Below are positions 27,245 to 36,362 of a DNA stretch of 41,806 nucleotides, piece after piece. Each line of letters opens with the position of its first letter. Positions within the stretch are counted from its first letter, which is position 1. The stretch spans positions 1 through 41,806 of the forward strand of contig NZ_LMHT01000011.1 of NCBI RefSeq assembly GCF_001429025.1, read 5' to 3'. Source of the stretch: Phenylobacterium sp. Root700 (GTDB taxonomy: Bacteria; Pseudomonadota; Alphaproteobacteria; Caulobacterales; Caulobacteraceae). The notes under the pieces were generated by a model, which was given only the letters and a program-made list of their open reading frames with translations, made no database searches and was not told where the DNA came from. Position numbers and translations under genes: made by a program.

Positions 27245-27976
27245 TCAGGCGGCCTGCTCGGGAGTTTCGGGCGTGGGCGGAACGGGCGCCGGTTCCTTGA
27301 CCGGGTCGGAGATGGCCGTGACCTTCTCCCAGCCGACCTTGACGCCGTTGATGGTGATCAGGGTCTTGCCGTCGACCTGCTCGACGCCGGTGACGATCCC
27401 CTTCACGAAGTTGGTGACCGGCACGGTGGCCCCGGCCGAGTCCTTGGCGGTGATCCGCAGGGTGTAGGTGCCGCCGTTGGGCAGTTGCTGGTCGGTGCGG
27501 TCCTTGCCGTTCCAGGTGAAGCTGTGGTCGCCAGCCTTGTTCTCGGTGGGCTTGACCACCTGCACGACCTTGCCGAACTCGTTGAGCACCTCGACGGTGA
27601 CGTCGGTGGCCTCGCGGTCCAGCGAGTAGCTCCACTCGGCCTTGCCGGCCGTGAGCTTGGCGTCGCTGTTGAGGGCGCGGACCTCGCGGCCGAGCAGGCT
27701 GACGGAGGTCTGGATGCCCGAGCCGGTGTTGGTGACCAGCTTTTCCAGCAGATCGTTGGTCAGCAGTTGCTGCTCAACGCCGGTCATCTGGACCAGCTGC
27801 TGGGTGAATTGGGTGGAGTCCATCGGCGACAGCGGATCCTGGTTTTTGATCTGCGCCGTCAGCAGGCTCATGAAGGTCTCGTAGCTGTCGGCCATGCGCG
27901 TGCGGCCGCCAGCGGCAGCTCCGCCTGCTGCGGCTCCGCCTGCGGCGCCTGCGCCGGCTGTGGGATCGATGGCCAT
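27245..27976 (-). CDS. flgD: Flagellar hook capping protein FlgD
   Basis: A 243-residue hook cap that guides FlgE polymerisation and is later displaced. The conserved N-terminus 'YETFMSLLTAQIKNQDPLSPMDSTQFTQQLVQMTGVEQQL' is diagnostic. A FlgD Ig/FnIII-like domain follows (SYSLDREATDVTVEVLNEFGKVV, then DHSFTWNGKDRTDQQLPNGGTYTLRI). An Ala/Gly-rich N-terminal linker precedes the motif. ATG at 27976 is preceded by GGGGGG directly after the fliK stop (TAGGGGGG), leaving a ten-base gap, so fliK and flgD are tightly coupled. The C-terminal Pro-rich tail (EPAPVPPTPETPEQAA) is unstructured. Confidence 0.94.
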   Translation of the reverse strand: MAIDPTAGAGAAGGAAAGGAAAGGRTRMADSYETFMSLLTAQIKNQDPLSPMDSTQFTQQLVQMTGVEQQLLTNDLLEKLVTNTGSGIQTSVSLLGREVRALNSDAKLTAGKAEWSYSLDREATDVTVEVLNEFGKVVQVVKPTENKAGDHSFTWNGKDRTDQQLPNGGTYTLRITAKDSAGATVPVTNFVKGIVTGVEQVDGKTLITINGVKVGWEKVTAISDPVKEPAPVPPTPETPEQAA

Positions 27977-27986
27977 GTCTGCCCCC

Positions 27987-29444
27987 CTAGATCCGAACGT
28001 CGACGCCGGTGGTCGACCGGCGTCCGTAATTGAGCGCCAGCGAGCTGGCGGATTCGACGGCTTCACCGGCCGTGCCGAGCACCGCTTGGAAGGCGCGCCC
28101 GCGCCAGGCCGCGCCGTCGTTCTGTTGTTGCTGGGCCGCGCCGCGGCCGTCGCCCCGGTCGCCGGCCACGTCGAAGGACAGGCCGCCGGAGAGGTCGAAG
28201 CCCGCCTGTTCCAGCGCCCGCTGCAGCTCGTTAGAGCGCGCGCGCAGCTCGGCTGCGGCCTGCGGGCTTTCGAAGGACATAGCCGCGGTCATCTTGCCGC
28301 TGGCGGCGATCTCGACGGAGACGCTGACCCGGCCGAGCCCGGCGGGGTTCAGCTCGACGTCGAACTTGGTGGACTGACCGTCGAGCTTTTTTGAAATCTG
28401 CGCCGTCAGGTGGGCGACGGTCTCCGGCGTGGCCTTGACGGGCGCCGCGTGGGCGGCCGGCGCGGCCGCATGGGGCGCAGCGGCGGGCGCCGGAGCCTGG
28501 AAGTCGGGGGCGTCGGTGGCGGCCTTGGCGTCGCGCGGCGCGGCGGGAGCGGCGGTCTCGGTCTCGACGCTGGAGGCTGCTTCGCCCGACGCCGAGGCGT
28601 TGGCGACCGCGGTCACGGCGCTCGGCAGGGCGGCGTCGTCGGCCGGGGCGACCGGCGCGGCGGCCTGACCGGCCGTGCGGCGGGCCAGGTCGGCGGACTT
28701 GGCGTTGCGCGGGGCGCCATGCGGCGCAGCCGGCTCGGCCTCAGCTGCGGGCTCGGCGGCGACGGTTTCGGCCTGGGCCATGACCTGAGCGGCCACGGGC
28801 GCGGTGGTCGGCGCCGGGGGCGGGGTCTGGGCGATCGGTTGCGGAGCGGCGGCCTGCGGGGCCGTTGCGACGGGGCTCTTCGCAGGGGTCTTGGTGTCGG
28901 GCGCCGTGGCGGCGGTCGGAACGGCGAGGTCGGGGTCCGTCGCGGCGGCCGCTGTCGCGGTCTGCGCATCGGCCGTGGCGAGGGCGCTCGGGTCAACCTT
29001 CGGGGCGGGCAGGTCGCTCGCCTCGGCCGTCGCCTGGGGGGCGAGCGGCGTGACGGCCGGACCTGGCGGAACGAACGCAATGGCCGGCGCGGGGGGCGAG
29101 CCGCCGGCGGCTTCACCTTCCGAGGCCGTCGACGCCGCGGCGTTGGCCGCGGCCTGAGCGATCTGGGGCGCCGGCGCGGCCAGCATCGCCGCCAGCACCT
29201 GGGCCTCGGTGGAAAGGGTGGGCGTGCTCTGGGCGTCGGCCAGGCCGGTCTGGGTCTTGGCGGCGTCCTCGTCCGAGACCTGTCCGTCGCCGAACAGGCC
29301 GGCTCCAGCGGCGAGATCTCCGGGCTCGCCGAAGAACGCGGCCAACAGCGCCTCGAAACCCGCCATGGGTCCCTGGGCGGCGTTCGCGGTCGAGTTCCCG
29401 GCGATCGGGCTCGTCATCGGCAAGTTGAAGATTGGCGCTGTCAT
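27987..29444 (-). CDS. fliK: Flagellar hook-length control protein FliK
   Basis: A 485-residue protein. The first ~380 residues are highly Ala/Pro-rich and low in complexity, the flexible ruler region typical of FliK. The C-terminal Flg_hook domain is clear: LTAQISKKLDGQSTKFDVELNPAGLGRVSVSVEIAASGKMTAAMSFESPQAAAELRARSNELQRALEQAGFDLSGG. FliK is exported through the flagellar apparatus, measures hook length and switches export specificity from hook to filament substrates via FlhB. It is the first gene of a leftward fliK-flgD-flgE transcript, with a sigma-54-type promoter about 85 bp upstream. The repeat-rich N-terminus evolves fast, so only the C-terminus supports the call. Confidence 0.88.
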   Translation of the reverse strand: MTAPIFNLPMTSPIAGNSTANAAQGPMAGFEALLAAFFGEPGDLAAGAGLFGDGQVSDEDAAKTQTGLADAQSTPTLSTEAQVLAAMLAAPAPQIAQAAANAAASTASEGEAAGGSPPAPAIAFVPPGPAVTPLAPQATAEASDLPAPKVDPSALATADAQTATAAAATDPDLAVPTAATAPDTKTPAKSPVATAPQAAAPQPIAQTPPPAPTTAPVAAQVMAQAETVAAEPAAEAEPAAPHGAPRNAKSADLARRTAGQAAAPVAPADDAALPSAVTAVANASASGEAASSVETETAAPAAPRDAKAATDAPDFQAPAPAAAPHAAAPAAHAAPVKATPETVAHLTAQISKKLDGQSTKFDVELNPAGLGRVSVSVEIAASGKMTAAMSFESPQAAAELRARSNELQRALEQAGFDLSGGLSFDVAGDRGDGRGAAQQQQNDGAAWRGRAFQAVLGTAGEAVESASSLALNYGRRSTTGVDVRI

Positions 29445-29527
29445 GGCTTCCAGATGGTCGGGCCCGCTGTCTTCAGGGGGCCGTCTCGAGGGAGCGCTTC
29501 TGCGCCGCTACATTCGGCAGGGTCAGA

Positions 29528-29542
29528 GCAACCTTCGCGCCA
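29528..29542 (-). promoter_or_regulatory. Sigma-54 promoter for fliK-flgD-flgE
   Basis: On the leftward strand this reads TGGCGC-GAAGG-TTGC, with GG and GC exactly 12 bases apart as required for the -24/-12 elements. Transcription would start near 29517, about 72 bases before the fliK ATG. Sigma-54 control of hook genes is established in Caulobacter. Confidence 0.75.
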
Positions 29543-29714
29543 CATGGAATATGTGGATCTATCTATTTGAAAAATAACGATAGTGATCGTTGGTGTGCGG
29601 ATCGTGTCGGCAGGCTCCGAGGCGTTTTTTGCCGAGCCGAAGCGGGGCGATAGGTCGTCCCTGCCGGTCTGACGACCCACCCGCGCCGACAGCCGTGACC
29701 CGCGGCGAGGGATC

Positions 29715-29729
29715 TGGCGCCGGTCTTGC
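29715..29729 (+). promoter_or_regulatory. Sigma-54 promoter for flgK-flgL
   Basis: TGGCGC-CGGTC-TTGC has GG and GC 12 bases apart. It has the same form as the opposite-strand promoter at 29528-29542. Predicted transcript start is near 29740, leaving a leader of about 135 bases before flgK. Confidence 0.72.
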
Positions 29730-29875
29730 GCCGTGGTTTGCGAGATCAACTGGCCCCCAAAAGGGACTGCATTGAAAAGCTTGGACTTTCCAGAGCCCCT
29801 CGCGCGGGCGTTCACCAACTTCTCGGCAGATTTCGCCGGGTCGCGCGACAGGCTTTGCCGAGCGGAGGGTAAACT

Positions 29876-31978
29876 GTGTCACTGACGGCAACACTCAAGA
29901 CGGCGGCGTCGGGGCTCAATGCGGCCCAGGTGAACCTCCGCGCGACGTCGGACAACATCGCCAACGTCAACACCCCGGGCTACGTCCGCAAGAAGGTGGT
30001 GCAGGCGCCGCTGGTCGTCGGCGGTCAGGGCATGGGCGTCAACGTCGAGGGCGTCAAACGCGTCACCGACCAGTACCTGCAATTCGCGACCCTGACGGCG
30101 TCCTCGGACGCCAGCCGTTGGAGCGCGGTCTCCCAGTATCTCGACAACGCCCAGAGCCTGTTCGGCAATCCGTCCAGCGACGGCTTCTACTTCTCGCAGC
30201 TGGATAACATCTTCTCGGCGTTCGCGGCCGCGGCCGATGATCCCTCCTCGAGCCTGCTGCGCAGCCAAGCGATGGGCAATGTCGAGGACTTCCTCGCCGA
30301 CTCCGCGCGGATCAATGCGCAGTTCGGCGAGCTGGGGGGGACGGTGGACGCCCGGATTTCGGCCAATGTCGAGCGTAGCAACGATCTGCTGCGCCAGATC
30401 AATCAGCTCAATTCCGACATCAGCCGCGCCAAGCTCACCAATGGTGACGCCTCCGGCTCGGAGAACATCCAGAGCCAGCTGGTCGACGAGCTGGCGACCC
30501 TGATGAACGTCCAGGTCGCGCTGAAGCCTCATGGCGGGGTGACGATCCGTTCCGTCGAGGGGCTGCTGCTGTCCGGCGACGGCAAGTCGGCGACGCTCAG
30601 CTACAATCGCACCAACCCGACCAAGGGCTATATCGCCGTCGAACCTGAAGGTGGGACGGGCTACGCCCAACCGATCCAGATCACCGGCGGCGAGATCCGC
30701 GGCCTGATGGATCTGCGCGACACCACCTTGCCCGGCATGGCCGATCAGCTCGGCGAGTTCGTCTCGCGCGCGGCCGAGCAGCTCAATGCGGCCCATAACA
30801 AGACCACGGCGTCGCCGGCTCCGAACGTCCTCTCCGGCCGCAACACCGGGCTCGACCTGCCGACAGCCGTCGGCGGGTTCACCGGCAAGACCACGATCGC
30901 CGTCGTCGGCACGGCGGGCGCCGCCAACGGGGTCGTCCAGCACAAGGTCGAGATCGACTTCGACACGATGACCATGACGCCGGGCGGCGCGTTCACCTCG
31001 GGCAATTTCCTGGCCGACCTGAACACCGCGCTGGGCGGCAATGCGACGGCCAGCTTCGTCAATGGCGCGCTCAGCATCCAGGGCGCGGCCGGGACCGGCG
31101 TGGCGATCGACGAGGGTACGTCGACCAAGGCCGGGCGCGGCTTCTCGCATTTCTTCGGCCTGAACGACCTGATCAAGTCCGATGGGATGATCAGCTACGA
31201 GACCGGCCTGAAGACGACCGATCCGCACGGCTTCACCCCCGGCGACACGATCAGCTTCCGGCTGGCCCAGGCCGACGGCAAGCCGATCCGCGATCTGCAG
31301 ATCACCGTGCCGGCGGGCGCGAACATGAGCGATCTGCTGGCCTCGTTGAACGACCCGACCACCGGCGCGGGGCTCTATGGGCAGTTCTCGCTCGACGCCA
31401 AGGGCGCGCTGACCTTCGCGGGTTCGCCGCCGGCCAACGCCACCTTGTCGGTGACGCAGGACCTGACCCAGCGCGGGGCCGGCGGCCCCTCGATGAGCCA
31501 GCTGTTCGGCCTCGGCACGATCGAGCGCAACTCGCGGGCGGGGAAGTTCAAGGTCGACCCGGCCCTGCAACAGAACCCGATGAAGTTGGGTCTGGGCACC
31601 CTCGATCTCAGCGTGGCGGCGGGTAAGCCCGCCATCACCGCGGGCGACGGGCGCGGCGCGCGGCTGCTGGCCGCGGCGGGCGATGTCGTGACCAACTTCT
31701 CGGCCGCTGGCGAACTGGGCGCGGTGACCATGAACCTGACCCGCTACGCCTCGGAGTTCGGCGGCTCGGTCGGTCGCCAGGCCCAGGCGGCGGAAACCCG
31801 CAAGAGCGCCGCCGAGGCGGTCGCCAACGAAGCCAACGCCCGACGGCAGTCGGTCGAGGGTGTGAACGTCGACGAGGAACTCGTCATGATGACCACGTAT
31901 CAACAGGCCTTCAACGCTTCCGCCCGCATGATCCAAGCGGCCAAGGAACTGTTCGACGTCCTGACGAACATGATTTAG
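29876..31978 (+). CDS. flgK: Flagellar hook-associated protein 1 FlgK
   Basis: A 700-residue hook-filament junction protein. The N-terminal D0 region TLKTAASGLNAAQVNLRATSDNIANVNTPGYVRK is the standard FlgK start, and the C-terminus VNVDEELVMMTTYQQAFNASARMIQAAKELFDVLTNMI is the matching D0 helix. The central ~500 residues form a variable FlgK domain. The start is GTG at 29876 with GGAGG seven bases upstream. FlgK caps the completed hook and connects it to the filament via FlgL, whose gene follows 13 bp later. Expression is predicted from the sigma-54 site upstream. Confidence 0.94.
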   Translation: MSLTATLKTAASGLNAAQVNLRATSDNIANVNTPGYVRKKVVQAPLVVGGQGMGVNVEGVKRVTDQYLQFATLTASSDASRWSAVSQYLDNAQSLFGNPSSDGFYFSQLDNIFSAFAAAADDPSSSLLRSQAMGNVEDFLADSARINAQFGELGGTVDARISANVERSNDLLRQINQLNSDISRAKLTNGDASGSENIQSQLVDELATLMNVQVALKPHGGVTIRSVEGLLLSGDGKSATLSYNRTNPTKGYIAVEPEGGTGYAQPIQITGGEIRGLMDLRDTTLPGMADQLGEFVSRAAEQLNAAHNKTTASPAPNVLSGRNTGLDLPTAVGGFTGKTTIAVVGTAGAANGVVQHKVEIDFDTMTMTPGGAFTSGNFLADLNTALGGNATASFVNGALSIQGAAGTGVAIDEGTSTKAGRGFSHFFGLNDLIKSDGMISYETGLKTTDPHGFTPGDTISFRLAQADGKPIRDLQITVPAGANMSDLLASLNDPTTGAGLYGQFSLDAKGALTFAGSPPANATLSVTQDLTQRGAGGPSMSQLFGLGTIERNSRAGKFKVDPALQQNPMKLGLGTLDLSVAAGKPAITAGDGRGARLLAAAGDVVTNFSAAGELGAVTMNLTRYASEFGGSVGRQAQAAETRKSAAEAVANEANARRQSVEGVNVDEELVMMTTYQQAFNASARMIQAAKELFDVLTNMI

Positions 31979-31991
31979 CGGAGGCTGACCG

Positions 31992-32924
31992 ATGTTTCGC
32001 GTCACGACCGGCGGCAACTACAGCCGCGTACTCTCCAACATCATGCTCGCCCAGCAGCGCCAGATGGACGCTGGCGACAAGCTGTCGACCCAACAAAACG
32101 GGTCGAACCTCAAGGACTACGCGCGCAACGCCGAGATGCTGACGGCGATGCGGTCGGTGGAGTCCCGCCTGGGCGGCTATCTCGAACAGAACAAGATGGT
32201 CAGCGACAAGCTGACCACCCAGGACTTTTCCCTGAACCAGCTTGGGGACGCGGCGGCCGCCGCCAAGACCGCCATTGAGGAGGCCATCGCCACCGGCCGG
32301 ACCGATACACTGATGCAGGAGCTGGGCGCGCAGTTCAGCAACTCGGTGTCGGCCATGAACTCGCGCTATGGCGGCAAGTACCTGTTCGCGGGCGGCAAGA
32401 TCGAGACCGAGCCGGTGACCGCCCAGACCCTGCAGGACCTGACCAACCCGGTGACCCCGGCGATTTCGGACTTCTTCCAGAACGACGACTTCATCACCGA
32501 GCACAAGGTCGACGACGCCACCGTGGTGAAGACCGGGCTCCTCGCCTCCGACATGGGGACGGAAATCCTGACGGCCTTCAAGGCCATGCAAGCCTTCCAC
32601 GAAGGCGCCGGCGGCCCGCTGTCGGGCAACATGACCGACGCACAGCGCACGTTCCTCGAGCAGCAGCTCAAGGTCTGGGACGATGCGGCGAGCAACGTCA
32701 TCGACAAAACGGCGCGCAACGGGATGATGCAGGCCCGCGTCGAGAACGTGAAGACAGACCTCGGCACTCGCCAAGACAGCCTGAAAGGCATGATCGGCGA
32801 CATCGTGGACGCCAACATGCCCGAGGTGACGGTCCATCTGGAGCAGGCGACCCTGGCTCTGCAGGCCTCGACCCAGGTCTTCCTGACCCTGCGGGATTCC
32901 TCCCTGGTGAACATGCTGAAATAG
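31992..32924 (+). CDS. flgL: Flagellar hook-associated protein 3 FlgL
   Basis: A 310-residue flagellin-like junction protein exported through the flagellar type III system. N-terminus: MFRVTTGGNYSRVLSNIMLAQQRQMDAGDKLSTQQNGSNLKDYARNA, a flagellin D0/D1-like coiled region. The C-terminus also carries a coiled heptad region ending 'LTLRDSSLVNMLK'. Family members normally begin MRIST or similar, so this is a somewhat divergent alphaproteobacterial type. Ribosome-binding site GGAGG lies just upstream. It is transcribed with flgK. Confidence 0.88.
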   Translation: MFRVTTGGNYSRVLSNIMLAQQRQMDAGDKLSTQQNGSNLKDYARNAEMLTAMRSVESRLGGYLEQNKMVSDKLTTQDFSLNQLGDAAAAAKTAIEEAIATGRTDTLMQELGAQFSNSVSAMNSRYGGKYLFAGGKIETEPVTAQTLQDLTNPVTPAISDFFQNDDFITEHKVDDATVVKTGLLASDMGTEILTAFKAMQAFHEGAGGPLSGNMTDAQRTFLEQQLKVWDDAASNVIDKTARNGMMQARVENVKTDLGTRQDSLKGMIGDIVDANMPEVTVHLEQATLALQASTQVFLTLRDSSLVNMLK

Positions 32925-32950
32925 GCCGACCTCGCAAAACAGGGTGCGAA

Positions 32951-32964
32951 CCGCTACATAGCGG
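32951..32964. promoter_or_regulatory. Small palindrome just before mnmA
   Basis: CCGCTA-CA-TAGCGG is a perfect 6-bp inverted repeat ending three bases before the mnmA ATG. It could be an operator, part of a -10 region, or a small RNA hairpin near the start codon. Confidence 0.3.
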
Positions 32965-32967
32965 CCG

Positions 32968-34125
32968 ATGAACGCGCTCTTCGCAGATACGGCCGTGGAG
33001 GCCGCCCGGGCCGCTGTGGGCCTGAAGCCCGGCGCCCGCGTGGTCGCCGCCATGTCGGGCGGGGTCGATTCCACCGTGACCGCCGCCCTGCTGGCGCGCG
33101 CCGGCTATGACGTGGTGGGCGTGACCCTGCAGCTCTACGACCACGGCGCGGCGGTCCAGAAGAAGGGCGCCTGCTGCGCCGGTCAGGACATCCACGACGC
33201 CCGCACGGCGGCCGACGCCCTGAACATCCCCCACTACGTCCTCGACTACGAGAGCCGCTTCAAGCAGCAGGTCATCGAGGACTTCGCCGACTCCTACCTG
33301 CGCGGCGAGACGCCGATCCCCTGCATCCGCTGCAATCAGACGGTGAAGTTCCGCGACTTGCTGGACGTCGCCCGCGACCTGGGCGCCGAGGCCATGGCCA
33401 CCGGCCACTATGTCCGCCGCGCCGAGGGCCCGGACGGGCCGCAATTGCAGCGCGCCGCCGATCCGGCGCGCGACCAGAGCTATTTCCTGTTCGCCACCAC
33501 CCGCGAGCAGCTCGATTTCCTGCGCTTCCCGCTGGGCGGGCTGCCGAAGCCCGAGGTGCGCCGCGTGGCCGCCGAACTGGGCCTGGCCGCCGCCGACAAG
33601 CCCGACAGCCAGGACATCTGCTTCGTGCCCGAAGGCCGCTACACCACGGTGATCGACCGCCTGCGCCCGCATGGCGCCGAGCCGGGCGACGTCGTGCACA
33701 TGGACGGCCGGGTGCTGGGCCGCCACGAGGGCGTCACCCGCTACACCATCGGCCAGCGCCGGGGGCTGAACATCGCCGTTGGCGACCCGCTGTTCGTGGT
33801 CAAGATCGACGCCGACAAGCGCCAGGTGATCGTCGGCCCGCGCGAGGCGCTGCTGACCCGCGCCCTGAGCCTGAAGGAAACCAACTGGCTCGGTGAAACC
33901 GCGACCATCGAGGACGCCGTCGGCCGCCCCGTGCTGGCCCGCGTGCGCTCGACCCGCGAGCCGGTCGCCGGCCGGCTGACGTTCGAAGACGGCCAGATCG
34001 GCGTGGCGCTGGATCAGTCCGAAGAAGGTGTGGCCCCTGGCCAGGCCTGCGTGCTCTACGCGCCCGAGGCGCCCGACCGGGTGCTGGGCGGCGGCTTCAT
34101 CGCGCGGACCATCGCGGCGCTGTAA
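32968..34125 (+). CDS. mnmA: tRNA-specific 2-thiouridylase MnmA
   Basis: A 385-residue tRNA sulfurtransferase that adds 2-thio to U34 of Lys, Glu and Gln tRNAs using ATP and persulfide sulfur. The PP-loop [12 protein letters not shown] binds ATP. Catalytic cysteines are Cys119 in [13 protein letters not shown] and Cys218 in [19 protein letters not shown] and RDQSYFLF are family signatures. Length and motifs are complete. It follows flgL by 43 bp on the same strand but is functionally unrelated; the thiolase starts 29 bp after its stop. Confidence 0.96.
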   Translation: MNALFADTAVEAARAAVGLKPGARVVAAMSGGVDSTVTAALLARAGYDVVGVTLQLYDHGAAVQKKGACCAGQDIHDARTAADALNIPHYVLDYESRFKQQVIEDFADSYLRGETPIPCIRCNQTVKFRDLLDVARDLGAEAMATGHYVRRAEGPDGPQLQRAADPARDQSYFLFATTREQLDFLRFPLGGLPKPEVRRVAAELGLAAADKPDSQDICFVPEGRYTTVIDRLRPHGAEPGDVVHMDGRVLGRHEGVTRYTIGQRRGLNIAVGDPLFVVKIDADKRQVIVGPREALLTRALSLKETNWLGETATIEDAVGRPVLARVRSTREPVAGRLTFEDGQIGVALDQSEEGVAPGQACVLYAPEAPDRVLGGGFIARTIAAL

Positions 34126-34134
34126 TCTCGGCCG

Positions 34135-34154
34135 GGGAGGGATATATCTCTCCC
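34135..34154 (+). promoter_or_regulatory. Palindrome covering the thiolase ribosome-binding site
   Basis: GGGAGGG-ATATAT-CTCTCCC forms a near-perfect 20-bp palindrome (one G-U wobble in RNA) ending directly at the thiolase ATG (34155). The left arm is the ribosome-binding site, so folding would hide it. Translational control or a protein operator is possible; neither is shown. Confidence 0.5.
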
Positions 34155-35345
34155 ATGACCCAGCGCACCGATCCCGTCGTCATCGCTTCCTATGCTCGCA
34201 CGCCCATGGGCGGCTTCCAGGGCGTCCTCTCGCCGGTCAAGGCGACCGATCTGGGCGCGGCGGCTGTACGCGCCGCGGTCGAGCGGGCGGGCGTCAGTCC
34301 GGATTTGGTGGAGCAGATCGTGATGGGCTGCGTGCTGCCGGCCGGGCTCGGCCAGGCGCCGGCCCGCCAGGCGGCGCTGGGCGCGGGCCTGCCGAACTCG
34401 GTCGAGGCGACCACCGTCAACAAGATGTGCGGGTCGGGCATGCAGGCCGCGATCATGGCGCATGACGCCCTGGCCGCGGGCGGCGTCGACATCGTCATCG
34501 CCGGCGGCATGGAGAGCATGACCAACGCGCCGTACCTGCTGAACAAGCATCGTGGCGGCGCCCGGATCGGTCACGACACGGCGTTCGACCATATGTACCT
34601 GGACGGCCTGGAAGACGCCTACGAGCCGGGCCGGCTGATGGGATCCTTCGCTGACGAGACGGCGCGCGCCTACCAGTTCACCCGCGAGGCGATGGACGAA
34701 TACGCGATCGGCTCGCTGGCCCGCGCCAAGGCGGCGATCGAGAGCGGCGCCTTCGTCCGCGAAATCGTCCCGGTCGAGGTTGCAACCCGCAAGGGAACCG
34801 AGACCGTCTCCACCGACGAACAGCCGCTGAAGGCCGATCCGGCCAAGATCCCCACCCTGCGGCCGGCCTTCGGCAAGGACGGCGCGATCACCGCGGCCAA
34901 CGCCTCCTCGATCTCGGACGGGGCGGCCGCCCTGGTGATGACCCGGGCCTCGGTCGCCGAGAAGCTGGGGCTGAAGGTGGTGGCGCGGGTGGTCAGCCAT
35001 GCCGGCCACGCCCACGAACCCAGCCTGTTCGCCACCGCGCCGGTCCCGGCCATGCAGAAGGCGATGAAGCGGGCCGGCTGGAGCGTCGCCGACGTCGATC
35101 TGTTCGAGGTCAACGAGGCCTTCGCCGTGGTCGCCATGATCGCCGAGCGTGAGTTGGGCATCGACCGGGCCAAGCTGAACGTCAACGGCGGCGCCTGCGC
35201 GCTCGGCCATCCCATCGGCGCCTCGGGCGCGCGCATCCTCGCCACCCTGCTGTCGGCCCTGGAGGCGCGCGGCGGCAAACGCGGCGTCGCCAGCCTCTGC
35301 ATCGGCGGCGGCGAAGCCACCGCCATGGCGGTCGAGCTGGTCTAG
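34155..35345 (+). CDS. Acetyl-CoA C-acetyltransferase (thiolase)
   Basis: A 396-residue thiolase of the biosynthetic (AtoB/PhaA-like) type that condenses two acetyl-CoA to acetoacetyl-CoA, or the reverse. Nucleophile Cys92 lies in NKMCGSGMQAAIMA, the family block GGACALGHPIGASGARI is near the C-terminus, and the second catalytic cysteine is in LCIGGG. It is a complete enzyme. A role in polyhydroxybutyrate/ketone metabolism fits 3-hydroxybutyrate dehydrogenase elsewhere in the window, though the genes are 13 kb apart. Its ribosome-binding site lies within a palindrome. Beta-oxidation use is also possible. Confidence 0.92.
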   Translation: MTQRTDPVVIASYARTPMGGFQGVLSPVKATDLGAAAVRAAVERAGVSPDLVEQIVMGCVLPAGLGQAPARQAALGAGLPNSVEATTVNKMCGSGMQAAIMAHDALAAGGVDIVIAGGMESMTNAPYLLNKHRGGARIGHDTAFDHMYLDGLEDAYEPGRLMGSFADETARAYQFTREAMDEYAIGSLARAKAAIESGAFVREIVPVEVATRKGTETVSTDEQPLKADPAKIPTLRPAFGKDGAITAANASSISDGAAALVMTRASVAEKLGLKVVARVVSHAGHAHEPSLFATAPVPAMQKAMKRAGWSVADVDLFEVNEAFAVVAMIAERELGIDRAKLNVNGGACALGHPIGASGARILATLLSALEARGGKRGVASLCIGGGEATAMAVELV

Positions 35346-35349
35346 GCGG

Positions 35350-36015
35350 TCAGGGGCGCAGCGCGGGCGCCGGTTCGGCGTCGGCCAGTTCAGCCTCCGG
35401 CTTGGCTTCCGGCTTCGCGGCGGGCTTGATCTTCGCGGCGACCGGCGCTCCCTCGGCGGGGAGGCCCGTGGCGCCAAGCGCGGCGGCGTTGTACTGGATG
35501 CCGCTCGGAACCGACATGTCGCCGGGGTACCATTCCTTAGGGCAGACGCCGGTCCAGGCCGAGGTGACCTTCACCGCCCGGGTTCCGTTCATCACCGGCA
35601 GATTGGCGCCTGTCGTGATCTGCTGGCCCCAGGCTTCGTAGCGCAGGGTGAAATCGCCCTTGGCCACGCCGGTCGTGACGACCTTGCCGCGAGCGCCCAT
35701 GTCGCAGGTCGATGAGAATTTCCAGGAGCCGTCGTCCTGACGGGTCACCTGGCTCTGGCTGCAATTATCCCGAGTGCCCTGGGCGCCCATCCAGTCGACC
35801 TTCTTGTCGACCTTGTGGTCGATGCACAGAATGGTGGTCTGGACCACGTCGCCGAGGGTGACGTTGGTCTCCCACAGGCCGGGCTGGCGGGGAGGCGGGG
35901 TCTTGAGGTTGGCGCGTGTCTTACCATCTGAATCCGTGACGGTTTTCGGCTGACCGCAGGCCGCCAGAGCCAGCACCGCCATGGCGGTGACTACCGCGCT
36001 TCGAAATATGTACAC
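35350..36015 (-). CDS. DUF3617 lipoprotein
   Basis: A 221-residue predicted lipoprotein: N-terminal signal with lipobox LAACG (Cys about residue 20), then a DUF3617-like domain with 'PRQPGLWETNVTLGDVV' and cysteines in TTILCIDHKVD, NCSQSQV, STCDMG and TGVCPKEW, and an Ala/Pro/Lys-rich C-terminal tail (AAKPEAKPEAELADAEPAPALRP). DUF3617 proteins are periplasmic, of unknown function. It is convergent with the thiolase (stops 4 bp apart) and divergent from a small GNAT gene 71 bp away. Confidence 0.82.
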   Translation of the reverse strand: MYIFRSAVVTAMAVLALAACGQPKTVTDSDGKTRANLKTPPPRQPGLWETNVTLGDVVQTTILCIDHKVDKKVDWMGAQGTRDNCSQSQVTRQDDGSWKFSSTCDMGARGKVVTTGVAKGDFTLRYEAWGQQITTGANLPVMNGTRAVKVTSAWTGVCPKEWYPGDMSVPSGIQYNAAALGATGLPAEGAPVAAKIKPAAKPEAKPEAELADAEPAPALRP

Positions 36016-36086
36016 TTCACCCTCCCCGACGCGGCCCCTCGCAACTGTCGGGATCGATTCTGACGGACACAGGTTAAGATACGACC

Positions 36087-36362
36087 ATGGATGGCGTGCT
36101 GCGAAACAACAAAGTCGATCACCGCTACGAAATGGTCGAGCAGGGGATGACCTCGTGGGCCGACTATCGGCTGTCGGGCGACCGCCTCTATGTCGACCAC
36201 GTCGAGAGCCCCCCGGCCCTGCGCGGGACGGGCGCGGCTGGACGGCTGATGGCCGCCCTGGCCGCCGACGCGCGCGGCCAAGGCCTGAAGATCACGCCGA
36301 TCTGTGGCTATGCGGCGGCATGGCTGCGACGCAGCCCTGAATTCCGCGACCTGGTGGCTTAG
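36087..36362 (+). CDS. Small GNAT-fold acetyltransferase (YjdJ/Gcn5-like)
   Basis: A 91-residue minimal GNAT protein. 'GMTSWADYRLSGDRLYVDHVESPPALRGTGAAGRLMAALAADARGQGLKITPICGYAAAWLRRSPEFRDLV' contains the acetyl-CoA loop (LRGTGAAGRLM) and the terminal CGYAAAWLRR signature of the short acetyltransferase family (YjdJ-type). Substrate unknown. Its stop overlaps the stop of the convergent coiled-coil gene by four bases. Confidence 0.85.
   Translation: MDGVLRNNKVDHRYEMVEQGMTSWADYRLSGDRLYVDHVESPPALRGTGAAGRLMAALAADARGQGLKITPICGYAAAWLRRSPEFRDLVA

Larger units (their letters stand above)
29445..29875. other. Divergent flagellar promoter region
   Basis: A 431-bp region between fliK (leftward) and flgK (rightward) with no gene. 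It contains two divergent sigma-54 promoter matches, listed separately. The ~170 bp between them would be the place for enhancer binding (FlbD-type in Caulobacter); I could not identify a defined enhancer repeat by eye. Confidence 0.7.

Noticed and set aside
29879..32017. A 712-codon leftward open frame opposite flgK
   Set aside because: Caused by the high-GC codon bias of flgK; the translation is low in complexity and has no recognisable domain.
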